64,000 bases of DNA from Nematostella vectensis. Lineage: Eukaryota; Cnidaria; Anthozoa; Actiniaria; Edwardsiidae. Of this stretch, positions 1 through 13,024 are shown piece by piece (the first letter of the stretch is position 1; each line of letters begins with the position of its first letter). A program made the translations under genes and the position numbers. The notes beneath the pieces are model-generated. The model did no database searches, was not told where the DNA came from, and saw nothing but the letters and a program-made list of their open reading frames with translations. Where the stretch lies: the NCBI RefSeq assembly GCF_932526225.1, contig NC_064042.1, positions 15,387,040 to 15,451,039 of the forward strand. Direction: 5' to 3'.

Positions 1-3000
1 TTATCATCTTCATATCACTCCTAATCATGTCTATATGATACTGATGATCATGATCGTTATCATCATCTTATCACTCCTAATCATGTCTATACGATACTGA
101 TGATCATGATCGTTACCATCATCATATCACTCCTAATCATGTCTATATGATACTGATGATCATGATCGTTACCATCATCATATCACTCCCAATCATGCCT
201 ATATGATACTGATGATCATGATCATTATCATCATCATATCACTCCTAATCATGTCTATATGATACTGATTATGGTCGTTATCATCATCATATCACTCCTA
301 ATCATGTCTATATGATACTGATGATCATGATCATTATCATCATCATATCACTCCTAATCATGTCTATATGATACTGATGATCATGATCATTATCATCATC
401 ATATCACTCCTAATCATGTCTATATGATACTGATGATCATGATCGTTATCATCATCTTATCACTCCTAATCATGTCTATACGATACTGATGATCATGATC
501 GTTACCATCATCATATCACTCCTAATCATGTCTATATGATACTGATGATCATGATCGTTACCATCATCATATCACTCCCAATCATGCCTATATGATACTG
601 ATGATCATGATCATTATCATCATCATATCACTCCTAATCATGTCTATATGATACTGATTATGGTCGTTATCATCATCATATCACTCCTAATCATGTCTAT
701 ATTATACTGATGATCATGATCGTTATCATCTTCATATCACTCCTAATCATGTCTATATGATACTGATGATCATGATCATTATCATCATCATATCACTCCT
801 AATCATGTCTATATGATACTGATGATCATGATCATTATCATCATTATATCACTCCTAATCATGTCTATATGATACTGATTATGGTCGTTATCATCATCAT
901 ATCACTCCTAATCATGTCATTATTATACTGATGATCATGATCATTATCATCATTATATCACTCCTAATCATGTCTATATGATACTGATTATGGTCGTTAT
1001 CATCATCATATCACTCCTAATCATGTCTATATTATACTGATGATCATGATCGTTATCATCTTCATATCACTCCTAATCATGTCTATATGATACTGATGAT
1101 CATGATCATTATCATCATCATATCACTCCTAATCATGTCTATATGATACTGATGATCATGATCATTATCATCATTATATCACTCCTAATCATGTCTATAT
1201 GATACTGATTATGGTCGTTATCATCATCATATCACTCCTAATCATGTCTATATGATACTGATGATCATGATCATTATCATCATCATATCACTCCTAATCA
1301 TGTCTATATGATACTGATGATCATGATCATTATCATCATCATATCACTCCTAATCATGTCTATATGATACTGATGATCATGATCGTTATCATCATCTTAT
1401 CACTCCTAATCATGTCTATACGATACTGATGATCATGATCGTTACCATCATCATATCACTCCTAATCATGTCTATATGATACTGATGATCATGATCGTTA
1501 CCATCATCATATCACTCCCAATCATGCCTATATGATACTGATGATCATGATCATTATCATCATCATATCACTCCTAATCATGTCTATATGATACTGATTA
1601 TGGTCGTTATCATCATCATATCACTCCTAATCATGTCTATATTATACTGATGATCATGATCGTTATCATCTTCATATCACTACCAATCATGTCTATATGA
1701 TACTGATGATCATGATCATTATCATCTTCATATCACTCCTAATCATGTCTATATGATACTGATGATCATGATCGTTATCATCATCTTATCACTCCTAATC
1801 ATGTCTATATGATACTGATGATCATGATCATTATCATCATCATATCACTCCTAATGATGTCTATATGATACTGATGATCATGATCATTATCATCATTATA
1901 TCACTCCTAATCATGTCTATATGATACTGATTATGGTCGTTATCATCATCATATCACTCCTAATCATGTCTATATGATACTGATGATCATGATCATTATC
2001 ATCATCATATCACTCCTAATCATGTCTATATGATACTGATGATCATGATCATTATCATCATTATATCACTCCTAATCATGTCTATATGATACTGATTATG
2101 GTCGTTATCATCATCATATCACTCCTAATCATGTCTATATGATACTGATGATCATGATCGTTATCATCATTATATCACTCCTAATCATGTCTATATGATA
2201 CTGATTATGGTCGTTATCATCATCATATCACTCCTAATCATGTCTATATTATACTGATGATCATGATCGTTATCATCTTCATATCACTCCCAATCATGTC
2301 TATATGATACTGATGATCATGATCATTATCATCATCTTATCACTCCTAATCATGTCTATATGATACTGATGATCATGATCGTTATCATCATCTTATCACT
2401 CCTAATCATGTCTATATGATACTGATGATCATGATCATTATCATCATCATATCACTCCTAATCATGTCTATATGATACTGATGATCATGATCGTTACCAT
2501 CATCATATCACTCCTAATCATGTCTATATGATACTGATGATCATGATCATTATCATCATTATATCACTCCTAATCATGTCTATATGATACTGATTATGGT
2601 CGTTATCATCATCATATCACTCCTAATCATGTCTATATGATACTGATGATCATGATCGTTATCATCATCTTATCACTGCTAATCATGTCTATATGATACT
2701 GATGATCATGATCGTTATCATCACCATATCACTCCTAATCATGTCTATATGATACTGATGATCATGATCATTATCATCATCATATCACTCCTAATCATGT
2801 CTATATGATACTGATGATCATGATCATTATCATCATTATATCACTCCTAATCATGTCTATATGATACTGATTATGGTCGTTATCATCATCATATCACTCC
2901 TAATCATGTCTATATGATACTGATGATCATGATCGTTATCATCATCTTATCACTCCTAATCATGTCTATATGATACTGATTATGGTCGTTATCATCATCA

Positions 3001-3528
3001 TATCACTCCTAATCATGTCATTATTATACTGATGATCATGATCGTTACCATCATCATATCACTCCTAATCATGTCTATATGATACTGATGATCATGATCA
3101 TTATCATCATTATATCACTCCTAATCATGTCTATATGATACTGATTATGGTCGTTATCATCATCATATCACTCCTAATCATGTCTATATGATACTGATGA
3201 TCATGATCGTTATCATCATTATATCACTCCTAATCATGTCTATATGATACTGATTATGGTCGTTATCATCATCATATCACTCCTAATCATGTCTATATTA
3301 TACTGATGATCATGATCGTTATCATCTTCATATCACTCCCAATCATGTCTATATGATACTGATGATCATGATCATTATCATCATCTTATCACTCCTAATC
3401 ATGTCTATATGATACTGATGATCATGATCATTATCATCTTCATATCACTCCTAATCATGTCTATATGATACTGATGATCATGATCATTATCATCATCATA
3501 TCACTCCTAATCATGTCTATATGATACT
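1..3528. repeat. 56-57 bp minisatellite, left part
   Basis: Tandem array of a 56-57 bp unit built around the short palindrome ATGATCAT and runs of ATC/CAT (core: atcactcctaatcatgtc, then tatatgatactgatgatc). Units differ by single substitutions (cgttatc/cattatc/cgttacc) and by a shortened form reading gattatggtcg. Runs of variant units recur in the same order (for example near 80, 476 and 1425), so the array has grown by copying blocks of several units. It starts before the window and resumes after the Gypsy insertion at 8072. Nothing in it looks coding. It probably lies in an upstream intron or 5' flank of the TSP1-repeat gene at 10420. Confidence 0.97.
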
Positions 3529-3710
3529 TGTTGTAATATGTATATTGCCCTCCTTGGGTTCCCTGTGGCCCCTGATGTTTGATTGGGACCCCCCGTAGGG
3601 GCTGGTTCCTCGTTGAAGCTCGGAGTTAGTTGTAATTTAGATTTTGAGAAATATTAGTTGAATTAAACCACAAATTGAAAGCATAATCGTGAGGATCTAA
3701 ACTTATAACA
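3529..3710 (+). repeat. 5' LTR of Gypsy element
   Basis: 182 bp, TG...CA ends. It matches the 3' LTR except for C at 3619 (T at 7980) and A at 3699 (G at 8060). The element's promoter and polyadenylation signals are expected here, but I do not see a clear TATA box. Confidence 0.95.
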
Positions 3711-3779
3711 TGGTGTCAAAAGTCAAGTAAAAGTTTAACGAGAATCAAGGTAAAGAATATCGAGAAAAGAATTGAAATT

Positions 3780-6700
3780 ATGGCAGAAGTAGAGTCGCAC
3801 AGGACTCCTGGTCCACTGGTGCTGGATGCCCAAGCCTCAGAAAATTGGAGGAAATTTATTATGCAGTTCGAAATTTACCTAGTGGCGAAAGGAAAGGATG
3901 AGAAACCTGACAAGTTGAAGGTGAACTTGCTACTCAATTGTGCTGGAGCAGATGCAATTGAAGAATATAGTCATTTTGTTTTCAACGAAGGAGAAAGCAA
4001 TGAATCTTATGAAGATGTGTGTAGAAAGTTCAAGGAACACTGTCAGGGAGCAAGAAACGTCATCTATGAGCGCCTTGTGTTTAATCAAAGAAACCAGAAA
4101 GAAGGTGAGAGGATGGACAATTTCGTGAGTGAGCTGAAACGCTTATCGTTGACATGTGAGTTTGGGACCCTCAGAGATTCACTGATCAGAGATCGTATTG
4201 TGGGAGGGGTGCTCTCGAATGAGTTGAGAGGGGAGTTGTTAAAAAAGCCAGATTTGACACTCCAAAGTGCCCATGATTACTGTAGAACCTATGAAGCTGC
4301 TGAGTTGCAGAAATTCAAGTTTGCTTCACCAACTGGTTCACAGCAGCCATTGAGTGTACACCCAGTTCAAGGAAAGGAGAGAGCACCTAATCCTACCTGT
4401 AAGTTTTGTGGTTTTCAGCACCGTTTCACAAAACCAAGTATTTGTCCTGCCTTAAGAAAGAAATGTAGAAATTGCCAACAAGAGGGACACTTTGCAAAGT
4501 TGTGTCCTCTTAAGGGTAAGAAAGAAACACCGGTCAGCACAGTAGAGCAAGAAAACCAGTTTGAGAGTATGGGCCAAGGTGATCGTGGGGGTGATCCACA
4601 CTTATACTTTGGATCAGTAGAACTTGGGACTGTGTCCAGCCCCAATAGCACAAAGAAGAGCGTGATTACCCTTAGGATTGCACAAAAAGAGGTAAAAGTC
4701 AAAGCTGATACAGGTGCAGAGGCCAATGTGATGCCATATCATGTATATAAGGCCATCACTACACAACCGCTACGAAAGATTCATCAGCCTCTTAAAGGAT
4801 GGCTCGCAGACAAGGCAATTCATCCTGTTGGATGTGTTCGCCTTCCAACCCAGTACAAGAACCGAAAAATAGATCTGCTGTACCTTGTTGTGCATGGAGA
4901 GTTTACACCCCTGTTGAGTTGTGAAGCCTGCCTAGACTTAGAGGTGCTCAAGTTTATGAATCTTGACCTGATAGACACACCAGAAAGACTGGCTGAGGAG
5001 ACCACACAAGGGAATGGCAACAAGCCGAATGCAGAATTGTTGGTAGAAGATCCGGTTCTATCCCAGTACCAAGATTGTTTTAGTAACAAACCGGGAAGAC
5101 TGCCAAACAAGGTACACCTAGAGATAGATCCATCAGTGCCTGCAGTAGTCCACCCCCCTAGGAAGATCCCCATATCCCTGCTTGAACCGACAAGAGAAAA
5201 ACTCCAAGAGATGGAACAAGATGGGATTATCGTTAAAGAAGAAGAGCACACACCGTGGGTGTCTTCAATGTTGGTTGTTGACAAACGAAAAGAGAAGGAC
5301 AGAGACAACCCACCATCTAAAGACAGTGTCCGTATCTGCATCGATCCCAGGGATCTGAATAAGGCCCTCAAGAGGCCACACTACCCCATGGTCACTGTTG
5401 AGCAAGTTGCCAATCGCCTTTCTGGAGCTACAATGTTCACCACACTGGATGCATGCAGTGGATACTGGCAGGTGGAGGTAGATGAGGAAAGCTCGAAACT
5501 TCTGACATTCAACACACCTTGGGGACGGTATAGATTTACACGGCTGCCATTTGGAATTTCATCTGCTCCTGAGATATACCAACGAGAGATGGACAGGCTC
5601 TTCGCTGGAGTTGCAGTTGAAATAATTGTTGATGATTTTTTAATCCATGGAAAAGATATAAGTGATGTTGATAGGAAGATGATAGCAGTACTTGAAAGAA
5701 GCAGAGAGGTGGGCCTGAAATTTAATCCAAAGAAGATCAAGCTTCGAGTTCCAGAAGTAAGCTATGTCGGACATGTGTTCACATCCGAGGGTTTGAAACC
5801 AGATCCTGAGAAAGTGCGTGCAATTAGTGAGATGCCACCCCCATCAGACAAAGATGGCGTGCAGCGATTCTTAGGAACAATCAACTACTTGGACAAGTTC
5901 ATTGAACACAAAGCTGATCTGCAATGCCCAATCTCCCAGCTGACCCAGCAAGTAGCAGTTTTCACCTGGGAGAAGCCTCAACAAGAGGCATTCGAGAAGC
6001 TCAAAGCTGTGATCACCCATGCACCAGTGTTGGCCTATTTTGACAATCACAAACAGACCATTCTGAATGTAGATGCGAGTAGCACTGGCCTTGGTGCAGT
6101 CATCATCCAAGAGGGTAAGCCGATTGCCTTTGGTTCAAAGACTTTGTCTCCTTGTGAGCAGAGATATGCTAACATTGAAAGAGAGTTGTTAGCTATACTA
6201 TGGGGAGCAGACAAGTTCCACACGTATGTATATGGCAGGCGAGTGATTGTAGAAACTGATTACAAACCATTGGAGGCAATTTTTAGGAAGCCCCTAAATG
6301 AATGCCCACCACGATTGCAGAGAATGCTTCTGAAGCTAACCAAGTATGATTTGGATGTGAGATATGTCCCAGGCAAGAAACAAATCATCTCTGATTGTTT
6401 GAGTAGAGCCCCACTCACTGACACTACGCCAGTAAGTGAACCAGAGGATGTGATTGGAATCAATCTGATTGAAAATCTGGGAATTGAGAATTCCACATTA
6501 AAGAAATTCAGAGATGCATCAAGTAACGATGAAACCTCAAGAGTAGTAATGGAATATGTCCTAGAGGGTTGGCCAGAAGACAAGGATCAGGTTGACGAAC
6601 TGGCAAGAGAATACTGGAATTACAAGGAAGAGCTTAGTGTTGAAGATGGTTTGCTGTTCAAATCTGATAGAATTGTAGTACCAAGATCCATGAGAGCTGA

Positions 6701-7772
6701 AGTACTTGAAGATATACATGGAGCACACATGGGTGAGAGTAAGAGTCTGAGTTTGGCAAGAGACTATGTCTTTTGGCCCTCCATGACTGCCCATATTAAG
6801 GACCGAGTACGTTCATGTCAGATTTGTAATGCATTCCGCAACCAACAGCAGAAAGAAACCCTACATCCACATGACCTTCCAGGTCTACCATGGCAGGTTG
6901 TTGGAACTGACCTTTTTGAATTTGCTGGCCATTCCTACTTGATTGTGGTTGATTTCTATTCGAAGTATTTTGAAGTTGAACTACTTCGGCAGTCCACTGC
7001 CATGTGTGTTGTCAACACCTTGAAGCAAATCTTTGCAAGATTTGGCATTCCAGCCAAAGTGATCAGCGACAATGGCCCACAATATAGTAACACCCGCAAT
7101 ATTTTCAGTACTACCCATGAGTTTAAGCAGTTTGCAGAAGCTTGGGGATTCCAGCATGTAACCAGCTCACCCGAGTATCCCCAGTCCAATGGTGCTGCGG
7201 AAAGAGCTGTCCAGACTGCAAAGCGAATCTTTAAGAAAGCAGCAGCAGAGAATAAAGACCCATTTGAAGGTTTATTAAAGTACAGAAATACACCTTTTGA
7301 CGACATAGGTGTCTCACCTGCCCAACTACTCATGAGTAGGCGTACACGTTCAACACTACCTACCCATCGACGTTTGTTGGTACCTCACCCAGTAGACCCT
7401 CACAGAGTGGTAAAGGCATTAGCCCATCGACAAGCAAGTTCACGGATGAGCTATGATCAACACAGCCGGGACCTTCCCCCTTTGGAAGTTGGGGACAAAG
7501 TTAGAGTTCGTGTAAACAAAGATAAAGAATGGTGTAAAGCAGAAGTCCTGCCAAGGTCATATGTAGTTGAAGATGAGAAAGGACGTGTATTTCGAAGAAA
7601 TCGAAGGCACATCATTTCTGTCCCGAAGGACACACCCATGAATCCGAAGATGCCAGTGGCTCCCACATACATGAGTCCTCAACCTCAAGTGGTCGCTAGG
7701 AAAGCGCAGATCAATGAACCGCCAAGTCCATTGAAAGTACAGGAAGATCAGAGAGAAACCGAAGCACATTAA
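3780..7772 (+). CDS. Gag-Pol polyprotein of Ty3/Gypsy element
   Basis: Uninterrupted 1330-codon frame with the Ty3/Gypsy domain order. The Gag-like region (about 1-205) ends in two cysteine-rich knuckles, the second a CCHC box CRNCQQEGHFAKLC (about 229-242). The aspartic protease has DTGA near 308. Reverse transcriptase carries LDACSGYWQV (about 555) and the catalytic IVDDFLI (about 616, VDD rather than the commoner YxDD). RNase H follows, with NVDASSTGLGAV (about 762) and ERELLAI. Integrase has an HHCC zinc region (about 980-1010) and a D,D-35-E core (GTDLF, SDNGPQYS, NGAAERA). Gag and Pol are fused in one frame with no stop or frameshift between them. The ATG at 3780 lies 69 bp after the 5' LTR. 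All catalytic residues I looked for are present, so this copy may be active. Confidence 0.95.
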   Translation: MAEVESHRTPGPLVLDAQASENWRKFIMQFEIYLVAKGKDEKPDKLKVNLLLNCAGADAIEEYSHFVFNEGESNESYEDVCRKFKEHCQGARNVIYERLVFNQRNQKEGERMDNFVSELKRLSLTCEFGTLRDSLIRDRIVGGVLSNELRGELLKKPDLTLQSAHDYCRTYEAAELQKFKFASPTGSQQPLSVHPVQGKERAPNPTCKFCGFQHRFTKPSICPALRKKCRNCQQEGHFAKLCPLKGKKETPVSTVEQENQFESMGQGDRGGDPHLYFGSVELGTVSSPNSTKKSVITLRIAQKEVKVKADTGAEANVMPYHVYKAITTQPLRKIHQPLKGWLADKAIHPVGCVRLPTQYKNRKIDLLYLVVHGEFTPLLSCEACLDLEVLKFMNLDLIDTPERLAEETTQGNGNKPNAELLVEDPVLSQYQDCFSNKPGRLPNKVHLEIDPSVPAVVHPPRKIPISLLEPTREKLQEMEQDGIIVKEEEHTPWVSSMLVVDKRKEKDRDNPPSKDSVRICIDPRDLNKALKRPHYPMVTVEQVANRLSGATMFTTLDACSGYWQVEVDEESSKLLTFNTPWGRYRFTRLPFGISSAPEIYQREMDRLFAGVAVEIIVDDFLIHGKDISDVDRKMIAVLERSREVGLKFNPKKIKLRVPEVSYVGHVFTSEGLKPDPEKVRAISEMPPPSDKDGVQRFLGTINYLDKFIEHKADLQCPISQLTQQVAVFTWEKPQQEAFEKLKAVITHAPVLAYFDNHKQTILNVDASSTGLGAVIIQEGKPIAFGSKTLSPCEQRYANIERELLAILWGADKFHTYVYGRRVIVETDYKPLEAIFRKPLNECPPRLQRMLLKLTKYDLDVRYVPGKKQIISDCLSRAPLTDTTPVSEPEDVIGINLIENLGIENSTLKKFRDASSNDETSRVVMEYVLEGWPEDKDQVDELAREYWNYKEELSVEDGLLFKSDRIVVPRSMRAEVLEDIHGAHMGESKSLSLARDYVFWPSMTAHIKDRVRSCQICNAFRNQQQKETLHPHDLPGLPWQVVGTDLFEFAGHSYLIVVDFYSKYFEVELLRQSTAMCVVNTLKQIFARFGIPAKVISDNGPQYSNTRNIFSTTHEFKQFAEAWGFQHVTSSPEYPQSNGAAERAVQTAKRIFKKAAAENKDPFEGLLKYRNTPFDDIGVSPAQLLMSRRTRSTLPTHRRLLVPHPVDPHRVVKALAHRQASSRMSYDQHSRDLPPLEVGDKVRVRVNKDKEWCKAEVLPRSYVVEDEKGRVFRRNRRHIISVPKDTPMNPKMPVAPTYMSPQPQVVARKAQINEPPSPLKVQEDQRETEAH

Positions 7773-7889
7773 CCCATCAGAACAAGAGCTGGTCGTGAAG
7801 TGAAGAAGCCACAAAGACTTATTGAACAATGTTAAGAACATTTTTTGGGTTTTCTTTGAACATTTATTGAAGTTTTGAAAGGGGGGAGA

Positions 7890-8071
7890 TGTTGTAATAT
7901 GTATATTGCCCTCCTTGGGTTCCCTGTGGCCCCTGATGTTTGATTGGGACCCCCCGTAGGGGCTGGTTCCTCGTTGAAGTTCGGAGTTAGTTGTAATTTA
8001 GATTTTGAGAAATATTAGTTGAATTAAACCACAAATTGAAAGCATAATCGTGAGGATCTGAACTTATAACA
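7890..8071 (+). repeat. 3' LTR of Gypsy element
   Basis: 182 bp, same length and ends as the 5' LTR. It directly follows the polypurine tract and is followed by the duplicated target bases ATACT, after which the minisatellite resumes in register. Confidence 0.95.
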
Positions 8072-10255
8072 ATACTGATGATCATGATCGTTATCATCAT
8101 CATATCACTCCTAATCATGTCTATATGATACTGATGATCATGATCATTATCATCATCTTCATATCACTCCCAATCATGTCTATATGATACTGATGATCAT
8201 GATCGTTACCATCATCATATCACTCCTAATCATGTCTATATGATACTGATTATGGTCGTTATCATCATCATATCACTCCTAATCATGTCTATATGATACT
8301 GATGATCATGATCGTTATCATCATCATATCACTCCTAATCATGTCTATATGATACTGATGATCATGATCATTATCATCATCTTCATATCACTCCCAATCA
8401 TGTCTATATGATACTGATGATCATGATCGTTACCATCATCATATCACTCCTAATCATGTCTATATGATACTGATTATGGTCGTTATCATCATCATATCAC
8501 TCCTAATCATGTCTATATGATACTGATGATCATGATCATTATCATCATCATATCACTCCTAATCATGTCTATATGATACTGATGATCATGATCATTACCA
8601 TCATCATATCACTCCTAATCATGTCTATATGATACTGATTATGGTCGTTATCATCATCATATCACTCCTAATCATGTCTATATGATACTGATGATCATGA
8701 TCATTATCATCATCATATCACTCCTAATCATGTCTATATGATACTGATGATCATGATCATTATCATCATTATATCACTCCTAATCATGTCTATATGATAC
8801 TGATCATGATCGTTATCATCTTCATATCACTCCTAATCATGTCTATATGATACTGATGATCATGATCATTATCATCATCATATCACTCCTAATCATGTCT
8901 ATATGATACTGATCATGATCGTTATCATCATCATATCACTCCTAATCATGTCTATATGATACTGATCATGATCGTTATCATCATCATATCACTCCTAATC
9001 ATGTCTATATTATACTGATGATCATGATCGTTATCATCTTCATATCACTCCTAATCATGTCTATATGATACTGATGATCATGATCGTTATCATCATCATA
9101 TCACTCCTAATCATGTCTATATGATACTGATGATCATGATCATTATCATCATCATATCACTCCTAATCATGTCTATATGATACTGATCATGATCGTTATC
9201 ATCATCATATCACTCCTAATCATGTCTATATGATACTGATGATCATGATCATTATCATCGTCATATCACTCCTAATCATGTCTATATGATACTGATGATC
9301 ATGATCGTTATCATCATCATATCACTCCTAATCATGTCTATATGATACTGATGATCATGATCATTATCATCATCATATCACTCCTAATCATGTCTATATG
9401 ATACTGATCATGATCGTTATCATCATCATATCACTCCTAATCATGTCTATATGATACTGATCATGATCGTTATCATCATCATATCACTCCTAATCATGTC
9501 TATATTATACTGATGATCATGATCGTTATCATCTTCATATCACTCCTAATCATGTCTATATGATACTGATGATCATGATCGTTATCATCATCATATCACT
9601 CCTAATCATGTCTATATGATACTGATGATCATGATCATTATCATCATCATATCACTCCTAATCATGTCTATATGATACTGATCATGATCGTTATCATCAT
9701 CATATCACTCCTAATCATGTCTATATGATACTGATGATCATGATCATTATCATCGTCATATCACTCCTAATCATGTCTATACGATACTGATGATCATGAT
9801 CATTATCATCATCATATCACTCCTAATCATGTCTATATGATACTGATTATGGTCGTTATCATCATCATATCACTCCTAATCATGTCTATATTATACTGAT
9901 GATCATGATCATTATCATCTTCATATCACTCCTAATCATGTCTATATGATACTGATGATCATGATCATTACCATCATCATATCACTCCCAATCATGTCTA
10001 TATGATACTGATGATCATGATCATTATCATCATCTTATCACTCCTAATCATGTCTATATGATACTGATGATCATGATCGTTATCATCATCATATCACTCC
10101 TAATCATGTCTATACGATACTGATGATCATGATCGTTACCATCATCATATCACTCCTAATCATGTCTATACGATACTGATGATCATGATCGTTATCATCA
10201 TCATATCACTCCTAATCATGTCTATATGATACTAATGATCATGATCGTTATCAAC
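8072..10255. repeat. 56-57 bp minisatellite, right part
   Basis: Continuation of the array at 1-3528, split by the retrotransposon. It contains a further shortened variant (gatactgatcatgatcgtt, missing one gat) that is frequent only on this side. It ends near 10255, about 165 bp before the first recognisable exon of the TSP1-repeat gene. Confidence 0.96.
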
Positions 10256-10419
10256 ATCAGCCCTGAAGTATACTATGCTGCGGAAGTTGAAGAAATCTTA
10301 GTAGAATACACGAATCCGTAGCCAATAAACAGCCTTCCTTTTAAGCTTAACACTCTATAATACATACCCATAATATCACTATATTTTCGACGCCCACTAA
10401 AAGCTGTTTGTTTTGTCAG

Positions 10420-13024
10420 TTTGTCAGCGATGGAAGTAAAAACCCCGGCGTGGACTATTCTTTCTACTCCCCCTCCCCATCTAAGGTGACCGCTGATGAC
10501 GTTGAGTGGACCGAGGGCTCATGGAGCACGTGTACAGAGCCATGCGCAACGGGTGAGTGCGTGTATAGTAGTAAGGCGGGGACCGAATAAGGCTTATTTT
10601 CGGTGGCTGATGAAAACTTTTAATCAATCCTGAGGGCTACAATGGTTTGCATAAATTTTTCAGTAAACCAAAAACTGGACAGCTAGGGCTTTTTGTTTCT
10701 ACTCATAAATTTTTCAGGATATCAAAGCCGTACAGTGGAATGTCGGAGGACAGACGACAAGACGTGGGTGAGCGATGATGTGTGCAAACTGAAGTCTGGT
10801 AAACCTGACACGGAGCGAAAGTGCAATGAGCAGCCCTGTGCGAGCAAGTAAGAATCAGATAGACTAGTAGTGGCGCGGGAGGCGGAGTTTTGGGGCAAAG
10901 AGTGGTTAAACAGTGGTTATATAGGAGCGTGAAGTATCGGATGGCTAGTAACTAGCTAATAACTAATATAAGTCATGGGTTTCTCTTATTACTTTATCAT
11001 CAATTTAGGTGTACGTTTGGTTACTCTTTCTCAGACATTTATTAACTTTGGAGTATTGTTCTCATTGTTTTTGTTTGTTTGCTTGTTGTTTTTTTTTTAC
11101 GGTGACGCAATTATCTCAGCTAGTAGTAAAATCGTTAAATGAAAATCAACCCTCTCTGGAAAAAGGTTTCCTATTTTTCCTAATTGACAGGTGGCACGAG
11201 ACCGGCTGGCGACCGTGCTCGAAGACTTGTGGGAAGGGTAGCCAGCAGCGTCACGTGGTCTGTCGCAGAAAGGTCGCCATAGCAACGTACGAAACAAGAC
11301 CGGACGAGGAATGTAAAGAAGACGATAAGCCACAGCTGTCGCAGCTTATGCGCCCGTGCAACGAACTTGACTGTCCAGCGGAGTGGGTGCCGTCCTCATG
11401 GTCAGAGGTGTGTAGATAATAGGGAACCTATCTAAACACGTTTCTGAACAACGGATGGCAACCGTCGTTCAGAAACGTGTTTGTTTATGTTCCCTAATAA
11501 AAAGGTAATAAACACTGTGGGCCAGAGATAATTCGAGTCAGTTAATCAGACGACAAACCTGGGAAACCCACCCTTCTCCCCCTCCCTCCTGCTCACTGTG
11601 TGTTTGGTACCGTTCTAGTGTTCTGCCACATGCGGGCCGGATGGCGTGACGGTTCGCACTCTCTCGTGTAAGAGACTCAACCAAAATGGAGTCTACGAGC
11701 CAGTCCACAAGATCCAGTGTAAGCACGCAGTTCAACCATCGACACAAGAAGCTTGCAACCAAGACGTCAACTGCCCGAGTAAGTTTAAGTACAGGGAGGG
11801 GCGCTATTTCTCATGTTTTGTCACGAGGGGCCAAGCTACAGTCATAAATTGTTATTTTATCTCATGGCCTTTGAAGGATTTCGACTCAAATGGTGTCACA
11901 CCATCCACCCTCCTGATAGCTATGGTCCTACAAACAGCAGGGAGTCTTTGATTCCGTGTGCCCCCTTCTCTAATCCTGCCTTTACATCCACCGGGCTGTG
12001 GCCCTTCCTCGTCTCTAATGCGCACTCTTTCTCGTATCAGTGGCTCTAATTACTGCTAACGGCAAGAAGTTCGTCCCCATTGGCTGCTATCGCGACTATA
12101 GTGGGTACCACGCAATACCCCGGATGGTGGCAAACCTGAGAAACAAGATTGACTGGTACGTGCGCGCGCATCTTGAAGCGATAACAGCCGCTAGACGTCA
12201 TGCTAAACGTGATCAAATTACTGTTTTTCACAATCATCTCGTTTGTCGAAGTCATTTGTCTCTGAATCGGTGTCTCATCACTGACGTGATAATTATGAGA
12301 ATGTTTATTTGTTATATAATCTACATGGTAAAGTTATTACAAGGTTACGATATGTATAATAGCTCTCAGAATGAAAAAAAAAACCGTCAAGTAAAAAGCT
12401 AGAAAACAATCCCTGATGCTAGAGGGCTACCTGAATTTTTTTTTTTGTAGGTATGAAATGAAGAAGACGGTTGAAAATTGTGCCGAGAAAGTGCAGAAAA
12501 AGAACTCGACTTACACTGTCTTTGGTATCCAGGTATGAAAGGTTTCCTTCAAGGCTCACTTCTTGTTTTTAAGGGGTTTTCTAAGTCAACTACATTACAT
12601 CACCTTCTAGTATAGTGTACAGATAACACCAGCATGTCAATAACGCTGGCAATTTTTGCCAGGCACACCGGTGGTATAATCCTAGGACTGGGAAAAAACA
12701 TATAAAAATTATAACAGATCAACGGAGAACTCTTCCGGCTTTTTTACTTCACATTTAATTGGTGTAAAACCTTGTCCCTTTAAACACAGTTGGTTTTGAG
12801 TGGGTGGCATGGTTCACATTGGTTCGGCTAGATTTCCAATATGTGACCAATGTGAAGGAAATCCTAGATTTTTCACTTATAATGATCGATGTCTTTTTCA
12901 GTTCTACGGTGAGTGCTGGTCCGGTGATGGTGCGGACGAAACATACGCAGAGTACGGGTCATCCAAGAACTGTTGGCAGGGTGTGGGAGGGCCACACACC
13001 AACTTCGTCTACACCTTCGTGTGA
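10420..13024 (+). CDS. Secreted TSP1-repeat protein, 3' part (seven exons)
   Basis: Exons 10420-10552, 10718-10847, 11191-11407, 11619-11778, 12041-12155, 12451-12532 and 12902-13024, all with GT-AG ends and matching phases. They encode the last 319 residues of a longer protein whose N-terminus lies upstream. Three ADAMTS-like thrombospondin type 1 repeats follow one another: WTEGSWSTCTEPC, WHETGWRPCSKTCGKG, and WVPSSWSECSATCG. A C-terminal cysteine domain follows, with FVPIGCYRDYSG, then a basic helix (YEMKKTVENCAEKVQ), then FGIQFYGECWSG and YAEYGSSKNC, a layout I associate with cnidarian extracellular proteins. TSP1 repeats are usually O-fucosylated and disulfide-bonded, so an extracellular matrix or secreted role is inferred. 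Whether a metalloprotease domain exists upstream cannot be seen. The first exon has two possible acceptors 8 bp apart; the first keeps phase. Confidence 0.85.
11421..11495. mobile_element. Short palindromic MITE-like element
   Basis: Near-perfect inverted repeat of about 75 bp just after the donor of TSP1 exon 3. The ends are agggaac/gttccct, and the inner arms aaacacgtttctgaac and gttcagaaacgtgttt are exactly complementary across a small loop. It is flanked by aat on both sides. It could be a miniature transposon or a plain hairpin. It is intronic. Confidence 0.55.

Larger units (their letters stand above)
3529..8071 (+). mobile_element. Complete Ty3/Gypsy LTR retrotransposon
   Basis: A 4.5-kb element with two 182-bp LTRs that begin TGTTGTAATATG and end TTATAACA, inserted in the minisatellite. 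The last five bases before it (3524-3528, ATACT) are repeated directly after it (8072-8076), a 5-bp target-site duplication as expected for an LTR element. A primer-binding site (TGGTGTCAAAAG, from 3711) follows the left LTR and a purine tract (aaaggggggaga, ending 7889) precedes the right LTR. One intact Gag-Pol frame fills the interior. The LTRs differ at only two positions (3619/7980 and 3699/8060), so the insertion is recent. I see no separate env-like frame. The tRNA primer was not identified. Confidence 0.97.

Noticed and set aside
4415..7841. Minus-strand frames within the Gypsy element
   Set aside because: Shadows of the Gag-Pol frame.
1..10255. Centromeric satellite or telomere
   Set aside because: The unit resembles no telomere repeat, and the array is only a few kilobases next to an ordinary gene; an intronic or intergenic minisatellite is enough.
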